Assembly: GCA_017443845.1 (NCBI GenBank)
Contig: JAFSXX010000052.1
Location: 1 to 57,940 of the forward strand
Source of the DNA: Bacteroidales bacterium
Lineage (GTDB): Bacteria; Bacteroidota; Bacteroidia; Bacteroidales; UBA932
Reading direction: 5' to 3'
DNA: 57,940 bases
Position numbers and translations under genes: made by a program. The notes under the pieces were generated by a model. The model did not search any database. It was not told the DNA's origin and worked only from the letters and a program-made list of their open reading frames with translations. Of the stretch, positions 31,652 through 41,660 are shown one piece after another (position 1 is the stretch's first letter; every line of letters begins with the position of its first letter).

Positions 31652-34609
31652 CTACTTCATATTGTGTCCGAATACCACCTGCCAGGTGTTGCGGCCCTCC
31701 CCCGTGCGGGCGTAGCGCACGCCGACCGTTATCTCGCTGCCGATGCGGAAGAAGTGTCCGCTGACCAGGATGTCCGCACCGTAGGAGTAGAGGATCTCCG
31801 GATTGCGGGCTCCGGGAACGATGGCGTCGAATTCTTTATCGCTTCCGCCGAGCAACTTTTCGATCCAGGATTTCCGCTCTGTCTCCCTGATACCGTAAAC
31901 CGGACTGCGGTTGACGGCTAAATCGGCGAACGGCACAATCTGCATCCGGCTCAGGTAGTAGAGCCAGGGCCAGGTGACATCGCCCAGATAGATGAATATG
32001 CCGTAGTCCGCAGTGAATTTCATATAGTCGGTAAGCGGCATCTGCGAGTATCCGCGGGGCATCTTAGCCAGATTTGAAAGGGCGTATGTGGGAGCGGAGC
32101 CCTCATCCGACTGCCACTGCTTCTGGAAACCCGCCGTAAGTTTCAGGCTCTGGTCCTTTGTGATGCCGGGCAGATAACCGTACGCATAGAGATATGAGAG
32201 GTCCCTGGTCCCGAGATCGTCATAAACCCTGCGTCCGTCCAGTTCGAGTCCGAATCCAAGCCTGGGCGAGAGCTGTCGCTTCGAGCGATCCAGGACGCTG
32301 TACCAGCGGGCTCCGTATGTGAGATTGAAGATGCCGTCGTTGCACCAGTCTCCCTTTATGTAAGGTATCAGACCCCGGTTCCAGCCGCCGCGGCTGAAGT
32401 TCCAGGGGATATAGACCCTGGCCGAGGCATCTATCGAGAAGGGCTGTCCCTTGCCTTTGCCGAGGAGTTCGTGGTCGTTGATATCGGCGGTAAGCTCTAT
32501 CGCCGGATACCACCCCGTATAGTTGAAATAGAAGTGTCCGGTGTGCCTTTTGTCGTGATACTCGTATCCGAGCTGGGTGACGGCCGTGCCGAGTGTGTTC
32601 TGGGAGATAACGGTGGCCCCCAGGCCGATGAGTTGGTAAAACTCTTCGTAGCTCATCGTCGTTATGCGGTTGACGCTGGCATAGAAGGGGGCCCAGGAGT
32701 GGATATTGAAAAGATGCCCTCCCTTGCTGTACGGACGGCCCTGAAGGGTGTCGGTTTCGGCCTTGAGCCTTGCCATCTCACCATCCTCTGGCTCATCGAC
32801 CGCATAACTTGCGATATCGCTCAGATGCTCCGCCATCGGATAAGCGGCACGGAGGTCGCGCTCCATCACAGCCGGCTTCCATTCGAGCGAATCGGCCTTT
32901 ATGCGGACCGGGTGCATTCCGCGGCTGTCATAATCTCCGCAGATAAGGTCGCCCTCTGGCGTGAATGTGGGGTAGAACTGTCCGAAACGGGCATTCGCCG
33001 CTTTTTTCAGGGAGCCGTCGGCGGGACTGAAGCGGTATATCTGGCAGACTCCGTCGCGGTCGCATACGAAATTGATATCGCCTCCCGTGGCGCTCATGTG
33101 CTGTATGTAGCTATACTGGTCCTTTATCTCGCAACGCCAAAGCGGCTCCTTGACCCCGTCTGCCGATGTGCTGTAGAGCCCCTGGCCATTCTCCGTGATC
33201 ACCAGGGCATATATTCTGCCTCCTGTCACGACGGTCTCCGTAATCTGCCCGTGTGCGGGAGCGGGAATCTCCCTCAGGATCTCTCCGGTTGCCGGATCGG
33301 TCACTACGCAGGCGGAACCTCCCTCGATTTTGTAATCGGCGACGAAAAGGGTGTCCGCACTCCCGGATACCGAAGGGTTGAACCAACGGGTTCCACGTGA
33401 AACATTCCTAGTGCGGCCCGTCTGCGGGTCGTAGCTGCGGATGATGGAGCTGCTGCGGAGTTCCCACCGCGGGTCGGGAATCTCCTCCGACCAGTAGAGT
33501 TTGCCGTCCGCGCCGCGGGTTATGCGGCTTGTCTTGTCGGAAAAGGCCCTCAGACGCACCGCCCTGCCGTCTTTGCCGATGTGGACCAGTTGCTTGGTGT
33601 ACTGCATTCCCTGCCTTGTGGCCCACGCTCCGCCCTCTCCGTCGGGTATAATGTCGCGGAACTCCGTATAGAGGCGTTCCTCCTTGTTGAGGAGCGGCTC
33701 GGTGCCCGTGTAGTGGCCCCTGCGCAGGTAATCGTCGGTCCAGATAGTGGGATAAAAGGCGCTGATGAATCTCCAGTGCTTGCGGACGGTTTTGCCCGAC
33801 CCCGCGAGGAAGCTCTTGTTCCAGTATCCGAACAGGTCCCACCAGTCCCGCATCTGGATTGTGAGCACATCACCCAGGGCGTACCAGTTGCCGGAGTAGA
33901 ACTGCAGGTTGCTGTTGATGATATATCCGAAGGCCTCTTTCGAGGGGGTATGGTCGCGGTATGAGCCGTAGCGCCAGCGGTCGTAGCTGCGGACGTCGCC
34001 CTCCACGAAAGCCGCCCTGTAGAACATCATCGACTCGCCGTTGCGGCCGAAGCCTGAAGGCGTTTCCTGCCCTACGAAGAGGGCCGCGTTGCCTATGGCC
34101 TGCCAAACCGAAGGGTAGAATCCCACTCCGAGGGCCACGGCCTGCTGTCCGAAGGGACCGTGCTGCATAAACCTGAAGATATAGGTGTCGTACTGCGACA
34201 TATATGCGAGCAGGCGGTTGGTATGCAGGGCCGTCTGCTCCTCATAATTGAGTGGGAGACCTCCGTACGGCTTCGGCGTGGTGAATACCTCGAGCCTCTT
34301 CGGGCCCCAGGCGGCTGTCGAGTTGCCGGTTATGGCATAGGGGTGCAAAACAATGGGAACTTTCGGGACGGTTATCCTCATTCCGTCCTGGGCGTGGCCG
34401 CGGCTCTTTTCGAAGAGATAGATATACCGCCTCGCCAGCGAATCCATTCCCTGCGGATAGATGACGCTGTAGTTCTCATAATCCATCTGTCGCCACTTTA
34501 TTCCCGCAGGATCGCTTCCCGCGGTAAAATACTGGGCCGCCGCCTCCGGCATTGCCGCAAGCAGCAGCGCCGCAAGCGCCACCAGAACTGTCGATAGAGC
34601 CTTTTTCAT
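31652..34609 (-). CDS. Large exported beta-propeller / predicted outer-membrane barrel protein
   Basis: About 985 residues from the ATG at 34609 (MKKALSTVL), with a signal peptide ending EAAAQ. Residues about 20-270 resemble a gluzincin-like N-terminal region seen in Bacteroidota TolB-like proteins, but I see no HExxH. Residues about 300-620 look like a WD40/TolB-type propeller (GDLICGDYDSRGMHPVRI). The last 330 residues are amphipathic beta strands with aromatic ends (GHFYFNYTGWYPAIELTADI; SEITVGVRYARTG), as in an outer-membrane barrel. Function unknown. Expressed alone; groEL follows the opposite end upstream. Confidence 0.7.
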   Translation of the reverse strand: MKKALSTVLVALAALLLAAMPEAAAQYFTAGSDPAGIKWRQMDYENYSVIYPQGMDSLARRYIYLFEKSRGHAQDGMRITVPKVPIVLHPYAITGNSTAAWGPKRLEVFTTPKPYGGLPLNYEEQTALHTNRLLAYMSQYDTYIFRFMQHGPFGQQAVALGVGFYPSVWQAIGNAALFVGQETPSGFGRNGESMMFYRAAFVEGDVRSYDRWRYGSYRDHTPSKEAFGYIINSNLQFYSGNWYALGDVLTIQMRDWWDLFGYWNKSFLAGSGKTVRKHWRFISAFYPTIWTDDYLRRGHYTGTEPLLNKEERLYTEFRDIIPDGEGGAWATRQGMQYTKQLVHIGKDGRAVRLRAFSDKTSRITRGADGKLYWSEEIPDPRWELRSSSIIRSYDPQTGRTRNVSRGTRWFNPSVSGSADTLFVADYKIEGGSACVVTDPATGEILREIPAPAHGQITETVVTGGRIYALVITENGQGLYSTSADGVKEPLWRCEIKDQYSYIQHMSATGGDINFVCDRDGVCQIYRFSPADGSLKKAANARFGQFYPTFTPEGDLICGDYDSRGMHPVRIKADSLEWKPAVMERDLRAAYPMAEHLSDIASYAVDEPEDGEMARLKAETDTLQGRPYSKGGHLFNIHSWAPFYASVNRITTMSYEEFYQLIGLGATVISQNTLGTAVTQLGYEYHDKRHTGHFYFNYTGWYPAIELTADINDHELLGKGKGQPFSIDASARVYIPWNFSRGGWNRGLIPYIKGDWCNDGIFNLTYGARWYSVLDRSKRQLSPRLGFGLELDGRRVYDDLGTRDLSYLYAYGYLPGITKDQSLKLTAGFQKQWQSDEGSAPTYALSNLAKMPRGYSQMPLTDYMKFTADYGIFIYLGDVTWPWLYYLSRMQIVPFADLAVNRSPVYGIRETERKSWIEKLLGGSDKEFDAIVPGARNPEILYSYGADILVSGHFFRIGSEITVGVRYARTGEGRNTWQVVFGHNMK

Positions 34610-34618
34610 TGTAACCTG

Positions 34619-34648
34619 CAAAGTTAGCAAAAATGAAGCCTAAACAAG
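34619..34648 (-). promoter_or_regulatory. Promoter giving a near-leaderless mRNA
   Basis: TAACTTTG on the minus strand (34626-34619) with CTTG 18 bases upstream (34648-34645). The -7 box ends only 10 bases before the ATG at 34609, so the 5' leader would be a few bases and no Shine-Dalgarno is possible. Confidence 0.5.
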
Positions 34649-34651
34649 AAA

Positions 34652-34680
34652 ACCCGGACACGCACTAAGCGTATCCGGGT
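34652..34680 (-). terminator. Terminator of groES-groEL
   Basis: Stem ACCCGGA with TCCGGGT, extended by A-T and CGC/GCG past one mismatch, loop ACTAA; the minus-strand transcript continues GGGTTTTCTTGTTT. It starts 25 bases after the groEL stop. Confidence 0.8.
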
Positions 34681-34704
34681 CGTCTTTGACCGAAAAGGTG
34701 CCGA

Positions 34705-36351
<1,647 letters not shown>

Positions 36352-36624
36352 TTATTTGAGAACTGCGACGACGTCGCTCTGACGCATGATCAGATAATTC
36401 TTGCCGTCCACGGTGACCTCCGTGCCCGCATATTTGCCATAGAGAACCACATCTCCGGCCTTGAGCTCCATAGGCTCATCCTTCTTGCCGCCGCCAACTG
36501 CGATGACGGTGCCCTGCTGGGGTTTTTCCTTGGCTGTATCAGGAATGTACAGTCCGCTTGCGGTCTTTGTCTCGGCTTCCTTGGCCTCGATAAGAACCCT
36601 GTCTGCTAATGGTTTGATTGTCAT
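36352..36624 (-). CDS. groS: Co-chaperonin GroES
   Basis: 90 residues, heptameric lid of GroEL. Signatures: [16 protein letters not shown], the mobile loop [18 protein letters not shown], and [12 protein letters not shown]. First gene of the groES-groEL operon. No CIRCE-type inverted repeat is visible in the upstream gap, so heat control, if any, is by another route. Confidence 0.97.
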   Translation of the reverse strand: MTIKPLADRVLIEAKEAETKTASGLYIPDTAKEKPQQGTVIAVGGGKKDEPMELKAGDVVLYGKYAGTEVTVDGKNYLIMRQSDVVAVLK

Positions 36625-36641
36625 AATCCTTATTATTTTAA

Positions 36642-36649
36642 TATTTTTG
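36642..36649 (+). promoter_or_regulatory. Candidate -7 box for the DUF5106 gene
   Basis: TATTTTTG on the plus strand, 95 bases before the ATG at 36745; a TTTG lies upstream but at 25 rather than 19-21 bases. Confidence 0.35.
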
Positions 36650-36744
36650 TATCAGGTTTTGCAGCCCGCACCTTTCCGGGCGGCGCAGGAAACAGGGCAA
36701 ATTAAATGCCACTGCCGCAAAACTGACAAAATGACACGGAACAG

Positions 36745-37698
36745 ATGAAGAGATTCTTGATATGCGTGGCCATAGCCGCCTGCCTCACTGCCTGCGGCGG
36801 CAACAATGGCAGCAAAACAGCCAGCAAGCAGGGAAACGTGGAGCAGACCGCCGCAGCCCCCAAAAAGTTCCCATATCCCGAGGTACCCTCTTATATAGGA
36901 GAGGCGTCTGCTGCCCGCGACTATGCCGCCGGGCACTTCTGGGACCGGTTTTTCGCATCCCCGAAAGATTATCAGGACCGCGACCTCATAGAGGGGGCCT
37001 TCGCCGGATATGCCACAATCTTGAATAGCGTCTCTCCGGAGGTCTCCCGAAAGGCGCAGGAGCATCTCCTCGCCCTGGCCGAAAAATCCCTCAAAGAGTG
37101 GCCCGAAGGGGATATGCTCTCCCTTATGCTGGAGTTCTGCGGGCACTACTTTGACGATCCTAACTCCCCTTACCGCGACGAGGAGTGCTATCTTCCGGTG
37201 GTGGAATGGATCCTCTCCTCGGACCTTCCCGACGAGGCTTCGAAGGCCCGCGCCGCATATCTCAAGCCGCTCATCTCCCTCAACCGCCCCGGAACGGTGG
37301 CGAATGATTTCACCTATACCACCGCTACCGGCCGCCGCGGGACCCTCCACAAAGTGAAGGCGGAGCGCACCCTGCTCTTCTTTAGCAACCCGGGCTGCGC
37401 CAACTGCAAGGAGATCATCGACGCCCTCTCAAACTCTCCCAGGATCGGCTCAATGATTGCCGACGGCACACTGAAAGTGGTCAATATCTATCCCGACGCC
37501 GACCTTACCGAGTGGTATAAATATCTGTCGCATTACCCCGAAGAGTGGATTACCGGCTTCGATGCCGAAGGGGTGCTCAATGCCAATACGATCTATTACC
37601 TGCGCGCCATCCCGTCGCTCTACCTGCTCGACGCCGACAAGCGCGTAATACTCAAAGACGCCCCGTTGGAGCGTCTTCTGGAGCATCTTGAACAGTAA
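36745..37698 (+). CDS. DUF5106 / thioredoxin-like lipoprotein
   Basis: 317 residues. Lipobox in ACLTACGG. Residues about 45-190 fit the helical DUF5106 domain; about 200-317 is a TlpA/thioredoxin-like fold with redox motif CANCK (FFSNPGCANCKEI) and cis-Pro region LRAIPSLYLLD. Likely an envelope thiol-disulfide or reductase-type protein facing the periplasm. A decayed copy of its C-terminal part lies at 40578-40868. Single gene, divergent from groES. Confidence 0.82.
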   Translation: MKRFLICVAIAACLTACGGNNGSKTASKQGNVEQTAAAPKKFPYPEVPSYIGEASAARDYAAGHFWDRFFASPKDYQDRDLIEGAFAGYATILNSVSPEVSRKAQEHLLALAEKSLKEWPEGDMLSLMLEFCGHYFDDPNSPYRDEECYLPVVEWILSSDLPDEASKARAAYLKPLISLNRPGTVANDFTYTTATGRRGTLHKVKAERTLLFFSNPGCANCKEIIDALSNSPRIGSMIADGTLKVVNIYPDADLTEWYKYLSHYPEEWITGFDAEGVLNANTIYYLRAIPSLYLLDADKRVILKDAPLERLLEHLEQ

Positions 37699-37707
37699 AA
37701 AGGAATC

Positions 37708-38187
37708 TTACTCGCCGCTCTCTTCCTGCTGGGCGATCTTGTAGTTGATGTTGCGCACCAGGCGTTCCAAATCGCGGCGGTAGCCCGACAGGACGATGGG
37801 ATTCTCGGTCTTCGTGACTGTGATGCGGTCCTCGAAGAAGCGGGTCACCCTGTCGGCGGAACGCTCCATCCGGAAATCGATTTTCCTGTCGTTTTCCTCC
37901 TCGATGATGTATCCCAGTTCGCGGAAGGCCTCTACGATAATGCTGCGATAATCCGCAAAAGTGCCGTTGAGGTGGATTCTGCGCTTGATGAAGCTCAGGT
38001 AGGGATAGATTGCGGCCGCAGCTACGAAGAAGATCACGAGCTTGGGGACAGCCCCCTCCGCGAAGATCTGTGAATAAGGGACTTCTCCTCCCTTGCGGAT
38101 GGTCAGGAACCATACCAGACCGGTTATGACAAAGAAAATGATCATAAACTCGATCAGGAACTTGACGGCGCGTCTGAGGTACTGCAT
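37708..38187 (-). CDS. Small two-TM membrane protein, unknown function
   Basis: 159 residues from the ATG at 38187; a longer open frame upstream overlaps the divergent gene and is Ser-rich noise. Two membrane segments (about 10-35, 50-70) precede a soluble domain of 85 residues with FRELGYIIEEENDRKIDFRM and RVTRFFEDRITV. I recognise no named family. Its stop is 9 bases from the convergent DUF5106 gene. Confidence 0.7.
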   Translation of the reverse strand: MQYLRRAVKFLIEFMIIFFVITGLVWFLTIRKGGEVPYSQIFAEGAVPKLVIFFVAAAAIYPYLSFIKRRIHLNGTFADYRSIIVEAFRELGYIIEEENDRKIDFRMERSADRVTRFFEDRITVTKTENPIVLSGYRRDLERLVRNINYKIAQQEESGE

Positions 38188-38216
38188 AATTTTTGCTGTT
38201 TGGGTTTTCGCTACGG

Positions 38217-38234
38217 CAAATTTAGTTATTTTTG
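38217..38234. promoter_or_regulatory. Divergent promoter pair
   Basis: Minus strand: TAAATTTG (38224-38217), 30 bases before the ATG at 38187. Plus strand: TATTTTTG (38227-38234), 24 bases before the ATG at 38258. The two -7 boxes are 2 bases apart, so polymerases would compete. Confidence 0.6.
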
Positions 38235-38257
38235 CAAGTATTATAACGAAAAAGAGT

Positions 38258-39193
38258 ATGAAAGACGAAGAACTTGATGAAGAGATGCTCGAGTTCGAGC
38301 GCAAATATGGAAAGGAAGACGGAAAGAAGAAAGATGCCGGCGCGATGCGCAGCTTGACAATCGCCCTCGCGGTGGTAGCCGGACTGCTTCTGGCCGTCCT
38401 TGCGGGTGTTCTGATAAACAAGGCGAAACTGGTCCGCGCCCTCAACAGCGAGAAGGCCGACCTCACCTCGGAACTCGTCGCCCTCCGGAACGACTACGAC
38501 TCCATCAGCACCAACAACGCCGCCATCAACGACTCCCTGGCAGTGGAGAAGGAGAAGGTGGGCCAGCTTATAGAGCGACTCCAGAAGACAGAGGCCACCA
38601 ACCGCGCCAAGATCCGTCAGTACGAGAAGGAGATAGGCACGCTGAGGAGCATCATGAAGGGATACATCGCTCAGATCGACTCCCTCAATACCCTCAACAT
38701 CTCCCTGCGCCACGACGCCGCAGCGGCCAAGAAGGATGCCGCAGAGAGCCGTGAGAAATATGACAAACTCGTAACCAAGACCGAAGAATATGCCGCCAAG
38801 GCATCCGTAGGCGCCGTTGTAAAGGGCCGCGGAGTCTCCCTGGTGGCCATCAACTCCTCCAACAAGGTCACCGACCGCAGCAGCCGCGTAGTCAAACTCA
38901 AGGCCTGCCTGAGCCTCATCGAGAACTCCATCGCCGAGAAGGGCCCGAGGATCGTCTATATAGTGGTGACCTCTCCCGACGGCACCCTGATGACGGGCGA
39001 CCAGTCACGTCCCTTCAGCGTGGGCGGAGAGCAGAAGATGTGCACGGCTTCGCGCGAAGTGGACTACCAGGGCGAAGAAGTCGAGGTCTGCATCTACTAC
39101 ACCAATCCCGATCCGTTCGTCAAGGGTGTCTATAACGTGGAGGTCTTCTCCAACGAGACCCGCCTTGGTTCGGCCGACGTACTGCTGAAGTAG
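38258..39193 (+). CDS. Single-TM coiled-coil membrane protein
   Basis: 311 residues from the ATG at 38258. An acidic and basic cytoplasmic N-terminus (about 1-30), one membrane segment (about 33-55), a long coiled coil (about 60-180, heptads with LRNDYDSI and KIRQYEKEIGTLRSIM), then a beta-rich C-terminal domain (YIVVTSPDG, QSRPFSVGG, GVYNVEVFS). A conserved Bacteroidota layout of unknown role; the C-terminal domain should be periplasmic. It precedes hemW by 12 bases and is probably co-transcribed with it. Confidence 0.75.
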   Translation: MKDEELDEEMLEFERKYGKEDGKKKDAGAMRSLTIALAVVAGLLLAVLAGVLINKAKLVRALNSEKADLTSELVALRNDYDSISTNNAAINDSLAVEKEKVGQLIERLQKTEATNRAKIRQYEKEIGTLRSIMKGYIAQIDSLNTLNISLRHDAAAAKKDAAESREKYDKLVTKTEEYAAKASVGAVVKGRGVSLVAINSSNKVTDRSSRVVKLKACLSLIENSIAEKGPRIVYIVVTSPDGTLMTGDQSRPFSVGGEQKMCTASREVDYQGEEVEVCIYYTNPDPFVKGVYNVEVFSNETRLGSADVLLK

Positions 39194-39205
39194 CCCCGAC
39201 GCAGG

Positions 39206-40333
39206 ATGGCCGGCCTCTACGTCCATATCCCTTTCTGCACCTCCTTCTGCATCTACTGCGATTTTTATTCGGAGGTGGCTCCTGAGAGGGTGGATGCGTA
39301 TCTGGAGGCCCTTTCCCGCGAGGCGGCATCCCGCAAAAGCGAATTGAGCGTCCCCCCTACGACTCTCTATGTTGGAGGAGGGACGCCTTCTTTATTGTCG
39401 GAGCGGCAGTTCTCCAGATTGTCCGAAATCCTGCGGAAAAACTTCGACCTTCAGGCTGTGGAGGAGTTTACAGTCGAGGCCAACCCCGACGATATAACGC
39501 CCGAAAAGCTGGCCCTCTGGCGCTCCTGCGGCGTAAACCGCCTGAGCATCGGGGTGCAGTCCTTCTGCGACGCACATCTCAAATGGATGCGCCGCCGACA
39601 CGATTCTGCGGCAGCTGCCAGGGCTTTCCGGATGGCGCGCGAGGCAGGCTTCCGCAATATCTCCCTGGATCTGATTTTCGGCTATGCAGGACTCTCGATG
39701 CGGGAGTGGGAGGCGTCGGTCGAAAAGGCGCTGTCGCTGGGCCCGGAGCACATCTCCTGTTACCAGATGATGCTCGAGGAGGGGACTCCGCTGACTCTTC
39801 TGGCAGAGGCGGGAAAGTATATCGAGCCTCCGCAGGAGGAGTGTGCGGCGCAGTATTCGCTTCTTCAGCAACGACTTTCGGAAGCCGGATACGTTCAGTA
39901 TGAGATTTCCAACTTCGCCCTTCCCGGATTCGAATCGCGGCACAATTCGGCATATTGGCGCCGGGAGCCCTATCTGGGTTTGGGTCCGGCCGCCCACTCC
40001 TTCGACGGCGCCCGTCACCGCAGCTGGAACGATCCCGACCTGGAGGCCTGGCTTGCCGCCTGGAATCCTGCCTCGGAGAGCCGGCGCGCGGGGTCCTTTG
40101 AGATCCTCTCTGACAAGGATGTCTTCAACGAAACAGTGATGCTCTCCCTGCGCACCGCCCGCGGCCTGGACCTTGCGGAACTGGATCCTACGCTTTTGGC
40201 CGAAGCCCGCCCCGCATTCGATGCCGCCATTGCCTCCGGCAACCTAGTCCGCACCCCCTCCGGCCGTCTCCGCATCCCCTCCGACCGCTTTTTTATCTCC
40301 GATTTTGCAATAACTGAGGAAATATTGATTTAA
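39206..40333 (+). CDS. hemW: Haem chaperone HemW (radical SAM)
   Basis: 375 residues. The 4Fe-4S motif is Cys11-x3-Cys15-x2-Cys18 (CTSFCIYC), after IPF. Further hallmarks: VGGGTPSLL, FTVEANPDD, RLSIGVQSF and NISLDLIFG. HemW, formerly mistaken for an oxygen-independent coproporphyrinogen oxidase, binds haem and helps deliver it; the typical HNxxYW segment (SRHNSAYWR) is present. The last codons overlap a 28-bp direct repeat at 40286-40313; the same repeat 9.9 kb away also encodes RFFISDFAI, so the present 3' tail was probably supplied by the inserted island. Confidence 0.95.
   Translation: MAGLYVHIPFCTSFCIYCDFYSEVAPERVDAYLEALSREAASRKSELSVPPTTLYVGGGTPSLLSERQFSRLSEILRKNFDLQAVEEFTVEANPDDITPEKLALWRSCGVNRLSIGVQSFCDAHLKWMRRRHDSAAAARAFRMAREAGFRNISLDLIFGYAGLSMREWEASVEKALSLGPEHISCYQMMLEEGTPLTLLAEAGKYIEPPQEECAAQYSLLQQRLSEAGYVQYEISNFALPGFESRHNSAYWRREPYLGLGPAAHSFDGARHRSWNDPDLEAWLAAWNPASESRRAGSFEILSDKDVFNETVMLSLRTARGLDLAELDPTLLAEARPAFDAAIASGNLVRTPSGRLRIPSDRFFISDFAITEEILI
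40286..40313 (+). repeat. Left 28-bp direct repeat of the Rhs island (in hemW)
   Basis: Perfect match to 50203-50230. It encodes RFFISDFAI at the HemW C-terminus; beyond it this copy reads TEEILI and stop. It marks the left edge of the 9.9-kb insertion. Confidence 0.9.
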
Positions 40334-40498
40334 GTATGCTTGAACGGGTCGTTAGTGTATAGCTCTATTATTATCTATGCTCTTAATAATAAGAGAATCT
40401 GGATTTAAGCTGTTTAGATATAGGATACCGTTGTCAAACAGCCAGGAAATGTTATACTTAAATACATTTTCATCACAATCATAAAAATCGTCGCTGGT

Positions 40499-40579
40499 GA
40501 TGCGCTCCAGGACTTCGTAGGCGAAAGCCATCTGCTGAAGCAGACGGGCCTCATCGGCCGTGATGCCGCGTGAACGCAA
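40499..40579 (-). pseudogene. Fragment of a SufD-like 3' end
   Basis: On the minus strand this piece reads LRSRGITADEARLLQQMAF then AYEVLERI, which closely resembles the C-terminal helix of SufD (Fe-S cluster scaffold). Only about 27 codons remain; reading on gives unrelated AT-rich sequence to 40352. It meets the next gene fragment at 40577/40578 with no gap. Confidence 0.5.
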
Positions 40580-40868
40580 CTGCAAGGAGATAATCGATGC
40601 GCTGTCAGGCTCCAGGGAGGTTCAGATGATGATTGAAGCCGGCAAGCTCAAGGTGGTCAACATCTATCCCGATGCCGACCTCACCGAGTGGTACAACTAC
40701 CTCTCGAACTATCCCGAAGAGTGGATAACCGGCTTCGATGCCGAAGGCGTCCTCAACCGCAACACCATCTACTACCTCCGCGCCATCCCCTCACTCTACC
40801 TATTGGATGTCGATTAGAGAGTAATACTCAAAGATGCTTCTCTGGAAAGGGTTCTTCAGAGACTTTAG
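40578..40868 (+). pseudogene. Truncated DUF5106/thioredoxin-like copy with in-frame stop
   Basis: From NCKEIIDALS to LERVLQRL it aligns with the last 100 residues of the intact gene at 36745-37698 (shared VVNIYPDADLTEWY, NYPEEWITGFDAEGVLN). The first 215 residues and the first Cys of CxxC are missing, and a TAG (40815-40817) replaces the Lys codon after LLDVD. Clearly a dead fragment, diverged enough to come from a paralogue or another strain. Confidence 0.85.
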
Positions 40869-41084
40869 TAAGAAGTAAACTTATAAACTGCACGACAAAT
40901 GGGGGAGGCTACACATACACTAATTCTCCATCACATTTTTTGGGAGCGACAATAGCGCCATTTCATATTAGTTAGGCAAAAGATAAAGCTTTTATCGGCC
41001 CAATTCTAGCCACACGTGTAATTATCTAAGTTTCTATATATTATAGGACTCAATAATACACTAATGGACAATAATCCTCTAGTA
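40869..41084. other. AT-rich spacer in the island
   Basis: No trustworthy gene, tRNA or repeat seen between the pseudogene and the end of the lipoprotein gene. Confidence 0.5.
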
Positions 41085-41660
41085 TCACCTATTGATAAAT
41101 GGATTCTCCGCTTTATTGAAAATATTATACATTATTAAAGTAGAGTCATCTAACCAACACGGATAATATAGACTATCAAATTGATTCTCCCACTTTTTAT
41201 CGTAGTGCTTAATTATGTCGACTATGGTGAAGTATAATACAGAATCCCTAAAAACAACATTGCGAAATGCCATTCTTGAATAATGAGTAGCACCAATTGC
41301 TAATGTATCTGTTATATTATTCCCCTGGAAAACAATAGCAAAATAAGTGTCTATCAACGACTCCCTTTGCTGTAGCGGCTGAGAGTCATAAACACTCAAA
41401 TCATATAACGAGTCTAATCGAGTCTCTAGAAAACGAAGAGTATCATTGCTTGGAAGAAAGATATGATGCTTTGATATCTTTATGAAATCTATAGGAGAGA
41501 TACATCCCAACCTGCAAATATCCCACGGAATCTCATCATTATAATAAAGATGTGCATGTATATACTTATCGTGAAAAGTTGTTTTTTTATTCTCGCAATT
41601 AGATAATAATCCAACAACAATTGTCGCTATACAAACTAATAAAGATTTAAAGTAATTCAT
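41085..41660 (-). CDS. Putative lipoprotein, immunity candidate for the orphan Rhs tip
   Basis: 191 residues, no family recognised. A hydrophobic N-terminus followed by LLSNC suggests a lipoprotein, with an unusual Asn before the Cys. The rest is AT-rich, polar and acidic. It overlaps the 3' end of the upstream metalloprotease-tipped Rhs frame by 14 bases, the position where polymorphic toxins keep their immunity gene. A membrane-anchored inhibitor would fit a toxin acting in the envelope; this is inference from position. Confidence 0.6.
   Translation of the reverse strand: MNYFKSLLVCIATIVVGLLSNCENKKTTFHDKYIHAHLYYNDEIPWDICRLGCISPIDFIKISKHHIFLPSNDTLRFLETRLDSLYDLSVYDSQPLQQRESLIDTYFAIVFQGNNITDTLAIGATHYSRMAFRNVVFRDSVLYFTIVDIIKHYDKKWENQFDSLYYPCWLDDSTLIMYNIFNKAENPFINR

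Noticed and set aside
36625..36744. CIRCE-type heat-shock operator before groES
   Set aside because: No TTAGCACTC-type inverted repeat found.
40352..40498. AT-rich continuation of the SufD-like fragment as a gene
   Set aside because: No SufD similarity after AYEVLERI; the frame is open by chance after the junction.
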